Shown here: in pieces, positions 41,238-49,982 of the stretch
Position numbering within the stretch: position 1 is the first letter of the stretch
How the letters are laid out: each line of letters opens with the position of its first letter
NCBI GenBank assembly: GCA_910587325.1
Contig: CAJUKB010000001.1
Coordinates: 74,867 to 138,866 of the forward strand
Reading direction: 5' to 3'
DNA: 64,000 bases
Source: an uncultured Bacilli bacterium
Lineage (GTDB): Bacteria > Bacillota_I > Bacilli_A > RF39 > UBA660
The notes under the pieces: model-generated
Seen by the model: only the letters and a program-made list of their open reading frames with translations
Databases searched by the model: none
Told to the model about the DNA's origin: nothing
Position numbers and translations under genes: made by a program

Positions 41238-43305
41238 CGAATACTTTAACAAGTTATCACAATCAATAAAGGCTTATATACGATATATTGAAGAAGTAAA
41301 GCCCGTCGATCTTGACGGCGGGTTTGCTGATTCTGTTTATATAGATCCTCTTGGAATTGACGGAGGATTCGCACCAGATTTAGAACGCGAGGAAATAGAC
41401 GGAGGAATCGCTAAAGGTTTCTATGGTTATGTATATATTCGTTCTGATACAGATTTACAAGAAATTGAGTTTAACGATAACCTAGATAAAATTATAGGTT
41501 GTTTCAATGCTCGTACTGCTAAAGTAAAAATAATGAATCCTATAAGCTATGGTAACTACCGCTATTCTTTGATTGACAAAGATATAGAATTGTTTATGGG
41601 TTATAAAGACGATTCTGGAGTTCATTATTCTAAGAAAGGTACATTTAGAATCAAAAAAACAGATAGTGAGACTGTCGGGATTCAAACAGAGTTTGAATTA
41701 CAAGATAAGTCTTTTGTTTTTGATACAGTATGTACTCTCGAGTTTCCTTACCCTTGTACTCGTTTACAAGTAGTACAGATAATATGCGAACATCTTGGTA
41801 TAGAACTTGCGACACTTAACTTCTGGTTATCTGACGCAATACTTACGAAACAGTTTTACAATCCAGGTTCTACTTATCGTGAAATTATTAGAATCATAGC
41901 AGAAGCCTCTTGTTGTTTTGCTAAGATTGGGGACGACGATAAGTTACATATCAAGTTCTTTGAGAAAAGCGAATACAAACTTATACCTAGAGTTTATAAA
42001 AAACTTAATATTGAGGATTGCTTTGGTTATGTTAATAGGATTGTCTTATGTGAAACTGACGAAAGCGGTTCTACTGATTATGACGTTATTATTGCTGAGG
42101 ACGAGGAAAGTATAAAGAACTTCGGGTTAACAGAAGTAAGAATCTCTAATAACTTAATACTTAATGAGGATCGAGAAAAATACGCTCCTCTTTTATTAAG
42201 CCAGTTGAGTACGTTTAGATACTATGCTTTTTCTACTGAAATGGTATTGGGAAATTATTTACTAGATCATAGCATTGTTGACTTAGTAGATAAAGACGGA
42301 GCTGTAAAACCTAGTGTTATCATGAATCTAAACTTTAGATACAACGGTGCTTTAAAAACCAACATATCTTCTCCAGCTCCAAGTAAAACTAAACAACAAT
42401 ACCCCGGTGCTGGTAAAGTTGGAGAACAAATTAGAAACGTTTGGCTAAACGTCGATAAGATAAAAGGTATTATTACCTCTTTAAATGAAGAAGTAACCGA
42501 ACAAGGGACTAAGCTAACACAGATTGAACAGTCTTCTACTGAGGTAAAAACAATTATTTCTCAGACTGGTAGTGATAACTTAGTTAGAAATAGTGTTGGG
42601 TATGCTTGGGAGACAGTAGATAACAAAGAAGTGCCTAAGTTCTGGACGTTATTATCTGGAACGGTTGGCTATATTGAAAATGATTTTACTAGAATCAATA
42701 CTCTGTCTAATAGAGGCTGGTTATTAACTACTGGACGAATGGAACAGGAAATCGCTGTTACTACAAACAATGTTTACACGCTTTCGATAATAGCTAAGAA
42801 ATTAAAAGCTATCGGAACAGCGAGTGTAATTATTGAAAATGGACGTCAGAAAGTCGTTTACGACGAATCAATGGACGACGGTACTTATAACTATTCTTTT
42901 ATAGCACAAGGTAATTCGATTAAAGTTATCATTGAATCTGAACAAACAGAACTCTTACTAAGCGATTTAATTATCAATACTGGTAACAGTCCGCAACAAT
43001 GGAAACAAGCCTCTGGAGAATTATATACATCTGAGGTACTTGTAGATATTGACGGTATGTTAATAAAGAATAATGTTTATTCTGGTTATACAGTAATCAG
43101 TCCTAGTGAGTTTGCTGGTTATTATTTAGTTAATGGTCGTATGGTTCGAGTATTTACTTTGAACAAAGATACGACAGAGGTTAATAAATTATGGGCTTAT
43201 GAGAGTATCGAAATTGGAGATACATCAGAGCAAAATGTAAAAACAATGTTTATAGCTGTAAGAGACGGTTTAGATATTGTTATTGTAGATAAGGAGGTAG
43301 CTTAA
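41230..43305 (+). CDS. Tail-associated baseplate protein (Tal-like)
   Basis: 691 residues. N-terminal part with repeated DGGFA motifs (PVDLDGGFADSVYID, GIDGGFAPDLE, IDGGIAKG) then baseplate-hub-like folds (TRLQVVQIICEHLGIE, YREIIRIIAEASCCF). C-terminal beta-sandwich region (VYTLSIIAKKLKAIGTASVIIENGR) resembles a carbohydrate-binding module. Likely the tail tip hub on which the receptor-binding proteins assemble. Confidence 0.78.
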   Translation: MNNEYFNKLSQSIKAYIRYIEEVKPVDLDGGFADSVYIDPLGIDGGFAPDLEREEIDGGIAKGFYGYVYIRSDTDLQEIEFNDNLDKIIGCFNARTAKVKIMNPISYGNYRYSLIDKDIELFMGYKDDSGVHYSKKGTFRIKKTDSETVGIQTEFELQDKSFVFDTVCTLEFPYPCTRLQVVQIICEHLGIELATLNFWLSDAILTKQFYNPGSTYREIIRIIAEASCCFAKIGDDDKLHIKFFEKSEYKLIPRVYKKLNIEDCFGYVNRIVLCETDESGSTDYDVIIAEDEESIKNFGLTEVRISNNLILNEDREKYAPLLLSQLSTFRYYAFSTEMVLGNYLLDHSIVDLVDKDGAVKPSVIMNLNFRYNGALKTNISSPAPSKTKQQYPGAGKVGEQIRNVWLNVDKIKGIITSLNEEVTEQGTKLTQIEQSSTEVKTIISQTGSDNLVRNSVGYAWETVDNKEVPKFWTLLSGTVGYIENDFTRINTLSNRGWLLTTGRMEQEIAVTTNNVYTLSIIAKKLKAIGTASVIIENGRQKVVYDESMDDGTYNYSFIAQGNSIKVIIESEQTELLLSDLIINTGNSPQQWKQASGELYTSEVLVDIDGMLIKNNVYSGYTVISPSEFAGYYLVNGRMVRVFTLNKDTTEVNKLWAYESIEIGDTSEQNVKTMFIAVRDGLDIVIVDKEVA

Positions 43306-43306
43306 T

Positions 43307-45385
43307 ATGGCAAATAGTGGATCATTTAGTACAAGTGGTTATAATGGCAACGGCTACCCCGATCACTACGTCTTTAGTTGGTGGTTAGTAAGTCAAAATA
43401 TCGAGGGTAATTATTCCGATATTGGCTGGAATGTTGTTGGTGCTGGTGGAAGTAGCAGCGGCAGCTATACTAATGTAAAGCAAAAGTTTGTTAATGTTAA
43501 TGGATCACAGCAATATAACGATACTACCACAAGAACATATAACGGTACTACTCCTTTTAGTGGTACAGCTAGAATCTATCATAATGCGGACGGTACAGGT
43601 TCTTTCTCTGCTAGTTGTGGAGGTGCTTTCTATTATTATGGAAGTTATAATTCGTCTGGTAGTGGTTCTTGGTCTTTACCAACAATACCTCGAGCTAGTT
43701 CGATAAGTTCAAGTGCTGACTTCGTAAAGGGAGATGTTACTACAATCACGGTAAATAGAGCTTCTGGAAGTTTTACACATACGATTCAAGTGTATGTTGG
43801 TTCTACTTTAATAAAGACGTTTACTGGTATTGCAACAAGCGTAACATGGACTCCTACTCAGTCAGAAGTCGAGGCTATGTTGAAAGCAAACACGTCTTCT
43901 TCTATTAGATGTACAACTTATAGCGGTAGCACACAGATCGGAAGCATGACTTCTAAGGCTGGAACAGCTAGTAATCCAACTCTAAGCACAGTAAAGGATC
44001 CTCCTAATATAACTTTAGGTTCTTCTATAAACGTAGCTATAAATAGAAATAAAGACTTTTACAGCCATACTTTAAATGTTAAGTTGGGAACAACTACTTT
44101 AAAGACTATTACAAATGTTGGTACAAGTGCTTCATTAAGTTTTACGAATACAGAAATAAATACAATATACGGTTTGGTAAAAAATAGTCCTACTGCTACG
44201 CTTATGGTAGAATGTTTTACTTATATAAGAGGTGCTAACGCTGGAACAACATCTAAGAACGGAACGCTTACTATTCCTAGTGCTGGTAACGAACCTACTT
44301 TTACAGATTGGACTTATAAAGGATTGAATACAGTAGCTAATAATACGTTAGGAACAGATCAAGTATTAGTACAAAATTACAATGGCATGGAAATAACGTG
44401 TAATAAAGCTACTGGTAAGAATCAAGCCTCTATTGTTAAATATCAAGCTATTATTAACGGTCTTACTTTTGAGACTACTGACTTAACTAATAGAAAAATA
44501 GTAGTATCTAATATGAATCTAGGAGGAAATAACACTTGTCAAGTTAGAGCTGTTGATAGTCGAGGATTCATAACAACGATACAAAAGACTATAACCTTTA
44601 TCAATTATTCTGAGCCTAATATACCAACTATAACTATGAAGCGTAAGAACAATTATGATAAAGAAGTTACTCTTACTTTGATTGGAAATATAAGCCGGTT
44701 ATTCTATAATAATGCGGTAAAGAATGATGTTGTATCTTTCAAGTATAGATATAAGAAGACAGCTGATAGCGATTATAGCAGCTGGGTAGATATTCCTACA
44801 TCTAAGATTCCGAATACATCAGATCATTATTATAAGAATATGACTACTGGAGAAGTTGGACTTACTCCTACTATCATAGGAGACTTTGATATTGAAGATA
44901 CTTACAGTTTTCAATTTGAGTTAAAAGATAAACTAAACGACTTATTCTTTACAGCTATATTAGTAAATGGTATTCCATTGATAGCGTTACGAAAAGGAAA
45001 AGTTGGTATAAATTGTGTTCCAGATTCTAACGGAACTAACGGGTTATACGTTAATAACTCGAAATTGAATATACTTAACGCTGAATCGGTTAGCACTCCT
45101 ACTTTTACTAATAGTTGGAGTAATTATGGAAGTGATTACGATACAGCTGCATATTACAAAGATAAAGATCGAGTCTTCTTACAAGGACTCATTAAAGGCG
45201 GAACCGTTGGGACTTCTGCTTTTACTTTGCCTAGTGGTTATAGACCAAAGAAAAGAAAAATATTTACTGTTAATAGTGGAAACTCTTTTGGCAGAGTCGA
45301 TATTCTGACTAACGGTAATGTAATTATAGACAGTATATGCTCTAACTCTTATGTGAGCTTAGAGGGTATCAGTTTTAGAATATAA
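43307..45385 (+). CDS. DUF859-type siphovirus tail fibre protein
   Basis: 692 residues of mostly beta strands: NSGSFSTSGYNGNGYPDHYVFSW at the start, Ser/Thr/Gly-rich domains (SASCGGAFYYYGSYNSSGSGSWSLPTIPRA), Ig-like repeats (ITVNRASGSFTHTIQVYVGSTL and INRNKDFYSHTLNVKLGTTT). It matches DUF859 phage proteins, secreted-fold tail components. It starts one base after the previous stop. Confidence 0.82.
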   Translation: MANSGSFSTSGYNGNGYPDHYVFSWWLVSQNIEGNYSDIGWNVVGAGGSSSGSYTNVKQKFVNVNGSQQYNDTTTRTYNGTTPFSGTARIYHNADGTGSFSASCGGAFYYYGSYNSSGSGSWSLPTIPRASSISSSADFVKGDVTTITVNRASGSFTHTIQVYVGSTLIKTFTGIATSVTWTPTQSEVEAMLKANTSSSIRCTTYSGSTQIGSMTSKAGTASNPTLSTVKDPPNITLGSSINVAINRNKDFYSHTLNVKLGTTTLKTITNVGTSASLSFTNTEINTIYGLVKNSPTATLMVECFTYIRGANAGTTSKNGTLTIPSAGNEPTFTDWTYKGLNTVANNTLGTDQVLVQNYNGMEITCNKATGKNQASIVKYQAIINGLTFETTDLTNRKIVVSNMNLGGNNTCQVRAVDSRGFITTIQKTITFINYSEPNIPTITMKRKNNYDKEVTLTLIGNISRLFYNNAVKNDVVSFKYRYKKTADSDYSSWVDIPTSKIPNTSDHYYKNMTTGEVGLTPTIIGDFDIEDTYSFQFELKDKLNDLFFTAILVNGIPLIALRKGKVGINCVPDSNGTNGLYVNNSKLNILNAESVSTPTFTNSWSNYGSDYDTAAYYKDKDRVFLQGLIKGGTVGTSAFTLPSGYRPKKRKIFTVNSGNSFGRVDILTNGNVIIDSICSNSYVSLEGISFRI

Positions 45386-45396
45386 GGAGGTACTTT

Positions 45397-45711
45397 ATGG
45401 AAATGATTATACAATGGCTGGTTCCAACTGTTTTGACTGCCGTAAGTGGTTATATAGTCAAAGAGTTAAAGGACAATAAAAAGAGCAATACAGCTATGAA
45501 AGATAGTATGATAATGCTTTTAAGAAGCCAGATAACGGAAAAGGTAGAAAAATATATGGGAATGGGCTATCTACCAGACTACGCTAGAAGTTGTATCAGC
45601 GATTTATTTAGCCAATACGAGTCTTTAGGCGGAAATCATGGTGTAGGAGTATTAGTCAATCAATGTTTTTCACTACCACCAATACCACCAATAAAAAAAG
45701 GAGGAAAATAA
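45397..45711 (+). CDS. Hypothetical membrane-anchored phage protein (pre-holin)
   Basis: 104 residues with one N-terminal membrane segment (residues 4-21, IIQWLVPTVLTAVSGYIV), a charged helical body and a proline-rich end (LPPIPPIKKGGK). Found next to a small membrane protein, it may be part of the lysis cassette. AAGGAGG site. Confidence 0.7.
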   Translation: MEMIIQWLVPTVLTAVSGYIVKELKDNKKSNTAMKDSMIMLLRSQITEKVEKYMGMGYLPDYARSCISDLFSQYESLGGNHGVGVLVNQCFSLPPIPPIKKGGK

Positions 45712-45894
45712 ATGAAAAAGGCATGGAATGATGTTAAGTCTTTTGTTACAGTATTATTCGCTATTGCGTTTGTAGTATTTACCTTTATGAGAATAACAAC
45801 TGGAGAGCAATTTTATAGTCTATTACAGATTATTATTGCTTTTTATTTTGGAACTCAATACGAAAGACATATCGCTAATAAAAATGAAAATTAA
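45712..45894 (+). CDS. Candidate holin
   Basis: 60 residues with two closely spaced hydrophobic segments (about 11-27 and 33-48) and charged ends. It follows directly after the previous stop. Size and topology fit a small holin, but the endolysin lies 4 kb downstream, beyond the DGR. Confidence 0.6.
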   Translation: MKKAWNDVKSFVTVLFAIAFVVFTFMRITTGEQFYSLLQIIIAFYFGTQYERHIANKNEN

Positions 45895-45906
45895 GGAGGA
45901 AAAAAT

Positions 45907-47673
45907 ATGGCACAGATAATTAGAACACGCCGAGATATTAAAGAGAACTGGGAAACAGAAAACCCAGTTCTAGCTCTCGGAGAGCAAGGTTATGAAACAG
46001 ATACAAAGAAGTTAAAGTTTGGTAACGGTGTTAATTCTTGGAATGAACTGCCTTACTTTAGAGGAGCTTTTGAGGAAGAAGACGAAGAAAAACTTGACGA
46101 TATTCCTACACCCGACACTATTGTTGTTGATGATGATATAAAAGAGTTGTTTAAAAATGTTACCTATAATGCTGCAAACGGAGTATTGAGTTTCACTAGA
46201 AATAATGGTACAATAGTTACCGTCGATTTACCACTAGAACTAATTGTAAGTAGCGGTCATTATGATAGTACAACTAAAAGTATTATTTTAGTACTTGCTA
46301 ATAATGAGGAACTATCTATTCCAGTTAGTGATCTAGTTAATGAGTATTACGCAGACAATACTACTTTAGAATTAAAGACAGTCAATGGAAAACTTACCTT
46401 TAATGTTAAAGACGGTGTGTTTGTAAAATCTCAAACAGGTAAAGGATTATCGACTAACGATTACACAACAACTGAGAAAAACAAGTTAGCCGGAATCGCT
46501 TCGGGTGCACAGGTTAATAAGATTGAAAAAATACTTGTTAATGGTGTAGAACAGCCAATAACTGATAAAACAGTCAGTATAGAAGTTAAAACGACTACTA
46601 ATAAGGTTTATGGTATAAGACGTTCTCTTACTTCTAATACTTCCCCAGCATGGGAAAGAATAGAAGATTCTGTGGGATTAACCGCTAATGCTACTAAGAA
46701 TGGTACAGCAGTTACAAACGATTTCGATAATATCTACCCTTGGTCTGATATTATTACTTACAACTATGATGTTACAGCGAAAGCCATAACTGCTTACTAT
46801 GGAGAACCTACTTTTAAGTTCAATGGAACTAACGGAGAAGTATTAACAAGAATACCAGAGTTTTATTACAAACGTTATGTATCTAATAACTATGAGTACA
46901 TTTTAATTTCTAAAGAGAAAAAAGACGGGTATATCAAGAGTGAACAATTTAGCGTAGGTCGTTATACTTATTCTGGATCTGCTTCGAGAGTTTATAGTCG
47001 TAGTGGTTATGAACCGTTTAGAAGCTATAATATAACCAATGCTAGGAATTATGCAAGAGCTCTAGGAGACGGATTCGGTCAAATGGACTGGCACTATTTT
47101 ATAATTCAAATGCTTTACTTAGTAGAATATGCGAATTATGATTGTCAGACTATGCTAGGACAAGGTCGTACAGCTAGTAGCAATACTACTCCTAATAATA
47201 GTGGTGGTTGTGATAGCTTAGGTATGAGATCTGGTTGCTTAGGTAATAATGGTACTTATTCTGTTATTTATCGTGGAATCGAGGATCCATACGGCAATAT
47301 ATGGCAGTTTGTGGACGGAATAAACGTTCAAGATCATAAACCATATATCTGTTATGACGCTAATAAATATGCTGTTGATACTTTTACTGGTTCTTATCAT
47401 GCACTAAACTATACCATGCCGTCAGCTAATGGTTATGCTTCTAAGTTAGGTTGTGATTCTAATAACCCGTTAGTATCACTTACCACAGAAGCTTCTGGGA
47501 GTTCTACTACTAATATGTGTGATTATTACTATCAACAGGACGGGAACCATATCGCTCTTGTCGGCGGTGCTTGGGCTGGTAGTCTTTACGCTGGGTTGTG
47601 GTCTTGGAGCTTTACTTGGGTTAGTACTGATTACGACACGAGTGTCGGAGCTCGACTTCTTAGAAACCAGTAA
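45907..47673 (+). CDS. DGR target: tail receptor-binding protein with C-type-lectin end
   Basis: 588 residues. The N-terminus (RTRRDIKENWETENPVLALGEQGYETDTKKLKFGNGVNSWNELPYF) is the attachment domain found on many phage fibres. Collar-like strands follow, with the trimer motif TTEKNKLAGIASGAQVN. From about residue 290 comes a formylglycine-generating-enzyme/C-type-lectin fold (EDPYGNIWQFVDGI; LVGGAWAGSLYAGLWSW; VGARLLRNQ at the end). The last about 35 codons are the variable repeat. In phage BPP-1 the equivalent Mtd binds the host receptor, and DGR changes retarget it. AAGGAGG upstream. Confidence 0.9.
   Translation: MAQIIRTRRDIKENWETENPVLALGEQGYETDTKKLKFGNGVNSWNELPYFRGAFEEEDEEKLDDIPTPDTIVVDDDIKELFKNVTYNAANGVLSFTRNNGTIVTVDLPLELIVSSGHYDSTTKSIILVLANNEELSIPVSDLVNEYYADNTTLELKTVNGKLTFNVKDGVFVKSQTGKGLSTNDYTTTEKNKLAGIASGAQVNKIEKILVNGVEQPITDKTVSIEVKTTTNKVYGIRRSLTSNTSPAWERIEDSVGLTANATKNGTAVTNDFDNIYPWSDIITYNYDVTAKAITAYYGEPTFKFNGTNGEVLTRIPEFYYKRYVSNNYEYILISKEKKDGYIKSEQFSVGRYTYSGSASRVYSRSGYEPFRSYNITNARNYARALGDGFGQMDWHYFIIQMLYLVEYANYDCQTMLGQGRTASSNTTPNNSGGCDSLGMRSGCLGNNGTYSVIYRGIEDPYGNIWQFVDGINVQDHKPYICYDANKYAVDTFTGSYHALNYTMPSANGYASKLGCDSNNPLVSLTTEASGSSTTNMCDYYYQQDGNHIALVGGAWAGSLYAGLWSWSFTWVSTDYDTSVGARLLRNQ
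47555..47656 (+). repeat. DGR variable repeat (VR)
   Basis: 102 bp at the 3' end of the target gene. It aligns without gaps to the template at 48041-48142 with nine differences, eight at template adenines. Altered codons: AAT to GCT, AAT to GGT, AAC to TAC, TAT to TCT, AAC to GAC and AAT to AGT. The ninth, T to A in TCGGAGCTCGAC versus TCGGTGCTCGAC, marks the initiation-of-homing site difference between VR and TR. Confidence 0.95.
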
Positions 47674-47683
47674 GTGGGGGTTT

Positions 47684-47734
47684 GGGGGCGACCAGCCTCC
47701 CATAATAAAAACTTCTTTACCGACGTAAGTCGGT
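47684..47734. other. Two hairpins just downstream of the VR
   Basis: GGGGGC-GACCA-GCCTCC (47684-47700; one G-T pair) and ACCGAC-GTAA-GTCGGT (47719-47734). In characterised DGRs a hairpin or cruciform downstream of VR stimulates homing. These could serve that role; the second could also be a terminator. Confidence 0.5.
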
Positions 47735-47756
47735 CTGACTAATTTTGATTTTTTGG

Positions 47757-48004
47757 GGATTTGATGTGTAATCCGTTTCGACTTTCCGAGTTCTTAGATT
47801 CTTTTCGGACTGTCGGAGCTCGACTTGCTATAATATAATCAAGTGGACTTGATGTGTAGAACACTCTTCTTTACCAGAGTTTTTACTCTTGTCGGCGGCG
47901 CTTGGTCTTACTCGTCTTTTAGTGGACTGTGGTCTTGGGACGTGGAGCCTCCAGCTACCGACACTTGGGTTGCGATCGGAGCTCGACTTATTATATTGTG
48001 GGAC
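47757..48004 (+). repeat. Relic VR-like units between VR and TR
   Basis: Two degenerate units. The first (about 47757-47838) keeps only ends: TTGATGTG and TGTCGGAGCTCGAC (47811-47824). The second keeps a full 102-bp homologue at 47886-47987, translating as LVGGAWSYSSFSGLWSWD...IGARL, with the same flanking pieces. TCGG(A/T)GCTCGAC recurs at 47645, 47813, 47976 and 48131, steps of 168, 163 and 155 bp. No open gene covers them convincingly. Confidence 0.8.
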
Positions 48005-48040
48005 TTGATGTGGTTTGTACCTTTTTCTTTACGACTGATA

Positions 48041-48142
48041 CTCTTGTCGGCGGTAATTGGGCTAATAGTCTTAACGCTGGGTTGTGGTATTGGAGCTTTA
48101 CTTGGGTTAGTACTGATTACAACACGAATGTCGGTGCTCGAC
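48041..48142 (+). repeat. DGR template repeat (TR)
   Basis: 102 bp, gap-free alignment with VR. It is rich in AAT/AAC codons at exactly the variable positions (translated LVGGNWANSLNAGLWYWSFTW...YNTNVGAR), the normal design of DGR templates, where adenine mutation of AAY can reach many amino acids. It lies 134 bases upstream of the reverse transcriptase start. Confidence 0.95.
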
Positions 48143-48276
48143 AGCTTATATTTATAATTCACTTACACATCATTTTCCTTGCCCCTTGGCAAAAATTAGT
48201 CGCTCTGGGTTGGCTTAGTAGGTTTGTTCTCGAAAGGTCGGCAGACAAATATAAGAATTTATTATGGAGCCAGATT

Positions 48277-49335
48277 ATGAAAAGAAAAGGAAATATTTTC
48301 AAAGAGATTACAGAATTAAGAAATATAGAAGCTGCAATCTATAAGGCTTCTGTTGGCAAAACTAAAAGAAAAAGCGTACAGAAGATTTTAGATTCGCCTA
48401 CTTATTATGCTTTACAAGTTCAAAAGATGTTAATTGAGAAAACGTATGTACCTAGTCCTTATGTAGAAATGAAAATACATGACGGAGCAACAAAAAAGGA
48501 ACGTACTATTTATAAGCCCCATTTTTACCCAGATCAAGTAATACATTGGGCTATTATGAATAAGATCGAACCTTTATTTATGCGTGGTATGTATGATCTT
48601 TGTTGTGCCTCTATTAAGAATCGTGGCATACACAGAAGTATGAACTTTTTAAAGAATATTCTAGTAAAAGATAGAAAATATACAAAATACTGTTTAAAAT
48701 TAGATGTTAAGAAGTTTTACCCTAGTATTGATAAGAACATATTAAAAGCAAAGTTTAGAAAGATCATAAAAGATAAAGATGTACTATACTTACTAGATCA
48801 GATAGTCGATAGTTCTAACGAGGGTGTTCCTATTGGTAATTTTACAAGTCAATGGTTCGCTAACTATTACTTGCAAGACTTGGATCACTATATAAAAGAA
48901 GAATTGAAAGTAAAGTACTATATTCGTTATATGGACGATATGGTATTGTTTTCAAACAATAAAAAAGAACTTCGTAAGTGCAAGTATGCAATAGACGAGT
49001 TCATGGCACAAGAACATTTAGTAATTAAGGAAAATTGGCAGTTATTCAAGACTGACAGTCGTCCTATTGATTTTCTTGGGTATAGATTCTATCGTGGCTA
49101 TACTACTCTTAGGAGAAGTAACTTTCTACGAATCAAAAGAAGAATCAAGAAAATATCTAAAAAGGACGAACTTAATTTTAAAGACGCTTGTGCTATCATG
49201 AGTTATAATGGTTGGATCATTCATGCTGATTCATATAATTACACTCAAAAATACATAAAACCTTATGTGGATTTCAAAAAGGTTAAGGAGGTAATAAGAA
49301 ATGAAAACCGAAAGCACAATAAGACCAGAAAATGA
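48277..49335 (+). CDS. DGR reverse transcriptase
   Basis: 352 residues from ATG 48277 (GGAGC site); the frame stays open upstream through TR but that part is not RT-like. RT motifs in order: CLKLDVKKFYPSID (catalytic Asp143), GVPIGNFTSQWFANYYLQDLD (186-192; IGxxxSQ is diagnostic of DGR enzymes), and YIRYMDDMVLFS (YMDD 218-221), then the thumb (RRIKKISKK). It copies TR RNA with errors at adenines and the cDNA replaces VR. No Avd-type accessory gene lies beside it. The end overlaps the next gene by 35 bases. Confidence 0.95.
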   Translation: MKRKGNIFKEITELRNIEAAIYKASVGKTKRKSVQKILDSPTYYALQVQKMLIEKTYVPSPYVEMKIHDGATKKERTIYKPHFYPDQVIHWAIMNKIEPLFMRGMYDLCCASIKNRGIHRSMNFLKNILVKDRKYTKYCLKLDVKKFYPSIDKNILKAKFRKIIKDKDVLYLLDQIVDSSNEGVPIGNFTSQWFANYYLQDLDHYIKEELKVKYYIRYMDDMVLFSNNKKELRKCKYAIDEFMAQEHLVIKENWQLFKTDSRPIDFLGYRFYRGYTTLRRSNFLRIKRRIKKISKKDELNFKDACAIMSYNGWIIHADSYNYTQKYIKPYVDFKKVKEVIRNENRKHNKTRK

Positions 49336-49795
49336 CTTTATGATAGAAAACATCAAAGGCAACTCTTGCGAGGTTGTCTTTTTTGATACTATCTTAGAGG
49401 AAAAGAAAGAAGAAGAAACAACTATTTATGTTTATAAAACATATCGTATTACTCTACCATATAGAAGTGATTTAACTGATGTGATAGAGGCTAATATTAA
49501 GTTATGGTTAGATTACGCTAAACAAGTTGATTTTGATTCTAAAGCTAAAGAAGTACGAGAAATAAGAGATAAACTCTTACAAGAAAGTGATAAGAATATG
49601 GTGCTCGATAGACTTGGTTTTGAAATACCAGAATCAATCACTATGACTAATATTTTAACTGTTATTAAAAGTTTTTTTGCAGTCTTAGAAAATGCTAAGA
49701 ATGGATCTTGGGCTACTTATAGACAGGATTTGCGAGATCTTACTAAACAAGAGGGCTTTCCGTATAACGTAGAGTTCCCTAAAAAACCAGAATAG
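49301..49795 (+). CDS. Hypothetical phage protein downstream of the RT
   Basis: 164 residues from ATG 49301 with AAGGAGG. N-terminal beta strands (NSCEVVFFDTILEEKKEE, YKTYRITLPYRSDL), then helices. Similar short proteins sit beside tail fibres in gut siphophages. It lacks the basic four-helix look of Avd. Role unknown. Confidence 0.68.
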   Translation: MKTESTIRPENDFMIENIKGNSCEVVFFDTILEEKKEEETTIYVYKTYRITLPYRSDLTDVIEANIKLWLDYAKQVDFDSKAKEVREIRDKLLQESDKNMVLDRLGFEIPESITMTNILTVIKSFFAVLENAKNGSWATYRQDLRDLTKQEGFPYNVEFPKKPE

Positions 49796-49822
49796 AAAGA
49801 GACCTAAAAAAGTCTCTTTTTA
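49796..49822 (+). terminator. Terminator after the DGR block
   Basis: AAAGAGAC, 8-base loop, GTCTCTTT, then TTTATTA; a perfect 8-bp stem overlapping the end of the preceding gene. Confidence 0.85.
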
Positions 49823-49854
49823 TTATAGATAATTTTTCAAAGGAGGAAATAAAA

Positions 49855-49980
49855 ATGGAAAAAGAAAAAATTGTCGAAGCAACTATTGAAGAACAAACAG
49901 AAAAAATACAGGAAGAAGTATTGGACTTAGGAGTTGAATACCCAGAAGAAGAAATTGTTGAAGAAAAGGAGGGAAAATAA
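49855..49980 (+). CDS. Small acidic phage protein
   Basis: 41 residues, more than one third glutamate (MEKEKIVEATIEEQTEKIQE). AAGGAGG upstream, and its own end (AAGGAGGG) is the ribosome site of the endolysin gene, so the two are coupled. Confidence 0.6.
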   Translation: MEKEKIVEATIEEQTEKIQEEVLDLGVEYPEEEIVEEKEGK

Positions 49981-49982
49981 CT

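Noticed and set aside
47886..47987. Second template repeat
   Set aside because: It lacks AAT/AAC codons at the variable positions and differs from VR mostly at non-adenine sites, so it cannot be the source of the present VR.
47843..48157. ORF of 104 codons over the relic repeat and TR
   Set aside because: It starts without a ribosome site and changes from lectin-like to unrelated hydrophobic sequence halfway, as expected when a relic unit is read into TR in another frame.
47929..48276. Upstream extension of the reverse transcriptase frame through TR
   Set aside because: The extension has no ribosome site and its translation is the lectin-type repeat, not RT sequence. RT homology begins after ATG 48277, so the open frame is coincidental.
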